Of a stretch of DNA of 64,000 nt, positions 62,396 through 64,000 are shown piece after piece. A model generated the notes under the pieces. The model was given only the letters and a program-made list of their open reading frames with translations. It ran no database searches and had not been told where the DNA came from. A program made the position numbers and the translations under genes. Source of the DNA: Branchiostoma floridae (taxonomy: Eukaryota; Chordata; Leptocardii; Amphioxiformes; Branchiostomatidae); contig NC_049979.1 in NCBI RefSeq assembly GCF_000003815.2, forward strand, positions 17,404,437 to 17,468,436, written 5' to 3'. Within the stretch, counting starts at the first letter, position 1. Every line of letters starts with the position of its first letter.

Positions 62396-63722
62396 TTAGT
62401 ATGCTCCTGATTTCTTGGGTAAATTGGCTGTTTCATATTTGGTGAGGGTTTCATCCCAGAGCACAAACTGCTTGGACATGAGGTCCACCAGTCGGTTGTA
62501 TTCACTCAGCAGTCTTCTTACATCATCAGTCAGGACCTCTGCCTGTTCCTGCTGCTCAAGGTGGACCTACAACAATACAGAGGGAGAGAATTACTTATAG
62601 TAAAATAAAATAGACAATCCATGACAATCCATGTTTAGTTCTCAGTCATAATATTGCATAATTTGCATGGCCTTCAAAGAAATTGATCTTTATATGCCCA
62701 TAGAAAACATGACAGGAAGCGTAAGTGTGCAGCGAAATACCCTGGATATCAGAGTACAACTTAGCCGGCTAAGGGACTTTACGCCTTCAGAGTACAACTT
62801 AGCCGGCTAAGGGACTTTACGCCTTCACTGCGTGAGGCGTATCTCCCCGGGCCGGCTAAAGTCGGTTTACGGGGCTATGTTGCTAGCGGCCCGGGAAAGA
62901 ACCGTAGCCGCGAGCGCTGTTCTCTGGATACCAGGGTAGCAGCGAAAGGACTTGTGAGTAATTTGTCAAAGGTGAAGGCTCCTGAGACGAAGAATGTGGA
63001 GACAAATGATGGTCAAGATGAGAACTGTTTACAAAATTAGGGTCTTTCACCTTTGACATATTACACAAATAATTATTCAAGTCACTGCAAATGCATACAT
63101 GGAACCGTGAACACATTTACTGACCATAAAAAGCTCTTGGTCCAGTTGACAAACTCCTATCCAAATATCAACTTACTATGCAACACTAGGAGTCACACCA
63201 TTTCATCACACATAAAATATGAAGATACTTTGAGTCTTTGACACTTCAATTCAGTTTCTTCTTCTTCTTCTAGTTTGACAGATCCAAATACTAGTATACT
63301 AGTTTGACAGATCCAAATATATCACAAACCTGTGCCAAACTGTGGAGTTGGGATGTGTAGTTTGCCGTCGCTCTGATGTGCTCGCTATCAAAGACATCCT
63401 TCATCTTCTGTACCTCCTCCAGCTGAGCTGCTAGAGCCTTCATATCCTTCTCTGCAGACAGAACGATCTCTGCTTTCGCGGTGTCTGGCAGGGTCAGGCG
63501 GTCAACGAAGGCGGGGTCCAGATATTTCTCGATATCTTCCAGCTTTCTCCACGCTTGTTTGATGCGATCATACCCCTCCAAAGAGCTATTGACATGACCC
63601 TGAAAATTGGCAAGACTCTCTACTGCAGGTTCAGACCGCTGTTCGCCTTCTTCGCCGTAGACGGCCTCTTCAAGACGTTGAAGCCGGGCTTCCAAGACAG
63701 AAATTTCACTTCCGTCCGCCAT
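62396..63722 (-). CDS. DCTN3: Dynactin subunit 3 (p24)
   Basis: Two exons join in phase 0: 63330-63722 and 62396-62566, giving 187 residues, against 186 in human DCTN3. The start at 63722 (MADGSEISVLEARLQRLEEA) was chosen over an upstream in-frame Met because it matches the family start, LxxRLQxLE. Key matches are EDIEKYLDPAFVDRLTLPD (human: IKYLDPEYIDRIAIPD), a heptad-rich central region, HSLAQVHLEQQEQ across the splice junction, and EYNRLVDLMSKQFVLWDE near the end. DCTN3 is an alpha-helical shoulder subunit of dynactin, which helps dynein carry cargo along microtubules. The gene is convergent with the cysteine-synthase-like gene, and its single intron (62567-63329) carries a MITE. Confidence 0.93.
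62738..62938. mobile_element. MITE with 9-bp target-site duplication in the DCTN3 intron
   Basis: The exact 9-bp repeat GCAGCGAAA flanks the element (62729-62737 and 62939-62947). Its ends are TACCCTGGATATCAGA and the inverse of TACCCTGGTATCCAGAGA. The TACCCTGG start matches the MITE at 20652, which also has a 9-bp duplication. Confidence 0.88.
62751..62826. repeat. 38-bp exact tandem duplication inside the MITE
   Basis: Two identical 38-bp units, starting AGAGTACAACTTAGCCGGC, lie at 62751-62788 and 62789-62826, partly overlapping the left terminal repeat of the MITE. Confidence 0.9.
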
Positions 63723-64000
63723 GTCTGATGCTACCCAGAATTCTCCACGCGGGACAAAGTTTAAACAAAGCCCCAAACGTACCAATATAATTATCCTGTT
63801 TACCATAGAATGCGCAATGTTTTATATACAGATGATAGAATGTTATCTATCATCTAAGAGAAAATGCTATATATTTTTCGTTTTAGTGCTATATTCTAGC
63901 ATTTTTAACTGATGTTACAACGCAGAAACTGTTATTTGAAAAATCTGATCATACACTAGTTTGTCGGGTATGTGGTCTTTAGTTTACACCTGAGCCAACA
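63723..64000. other. 5' flank of DCTN3
   Basis: This stretch should hold the DCTN3 5' UTR and promoter. Nothing specific is recognised. Confidence 0.4.

Overview
The window looks like nuclear DNA of an invertebrate deuterostome, most likely a lancelet (Branchiostoma). The signs are small genes with many introns, canonical GT-AG splice sites, orthologues of vertebrate genes (CNRIP1, CRIP-type LIM proteins, DCTN3), an animal chitin-deacetylase-like gene, and many MITEs, SINEs and non-LTR fragments. There are no operons, CRISPR arrays or phage genes. The species is inferred from gene content and repeat style, not proven.

Layout. 1-1730: 5'-truncated non-LTR retrotransposon (minus) with a long intact RT ORF, downstream of CNRIP1 exon 2. 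1828-4516: exons 2 and 1 of a CNRIP1 homologue (minus); the last exon lies beyond the left edge. 6792-9950: six-exon B-box/coiled-coil/SPRY gene without RING (minus). 9951-15851: non-coding, with a 33-bp tandem duplication and a fold-back element. 15852-18457: five-exon secreted chitin-deacetylase-like gene (minus), with degraded catalytic motifs and a tRNA-Pro-like sequence in intron 1. 21169-46468: three tandem single-LIM CRIP-type genes (minus), called A (21169-28090), B (29511-31673) and C (33945-46468). Their introns hold a LINE tail, fold-back MITEs and a deleted mariner. 46469-52529: non-coding, with a complete tRNA-derived SINE. 52530-59834: 14-exon PLP-dependent cysteine-synthase-like gene (plus). 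Its intron 12 holds a long inverted-repeat element interrupted by a 100-N assembly gap. 62396-63722: two-exon DCTN3 (minus), convergent with the cysteine-synthase gene, with a MITE flanked by a 9-bp duplication in its intron.

The genes are not a pathway. The only clear cluster is the CRIP array, which arose by local duplication with conserved exon phases (1, 0, 1). Its copies now differ at the C-terminus: A seems to have lost a donor site and terminates early, B has an extended tail, and C has two usable terminal exons. Exon models were built by hand from reading-frame phase, splice consensus and remembered family conservation. No search or transcript data was available.
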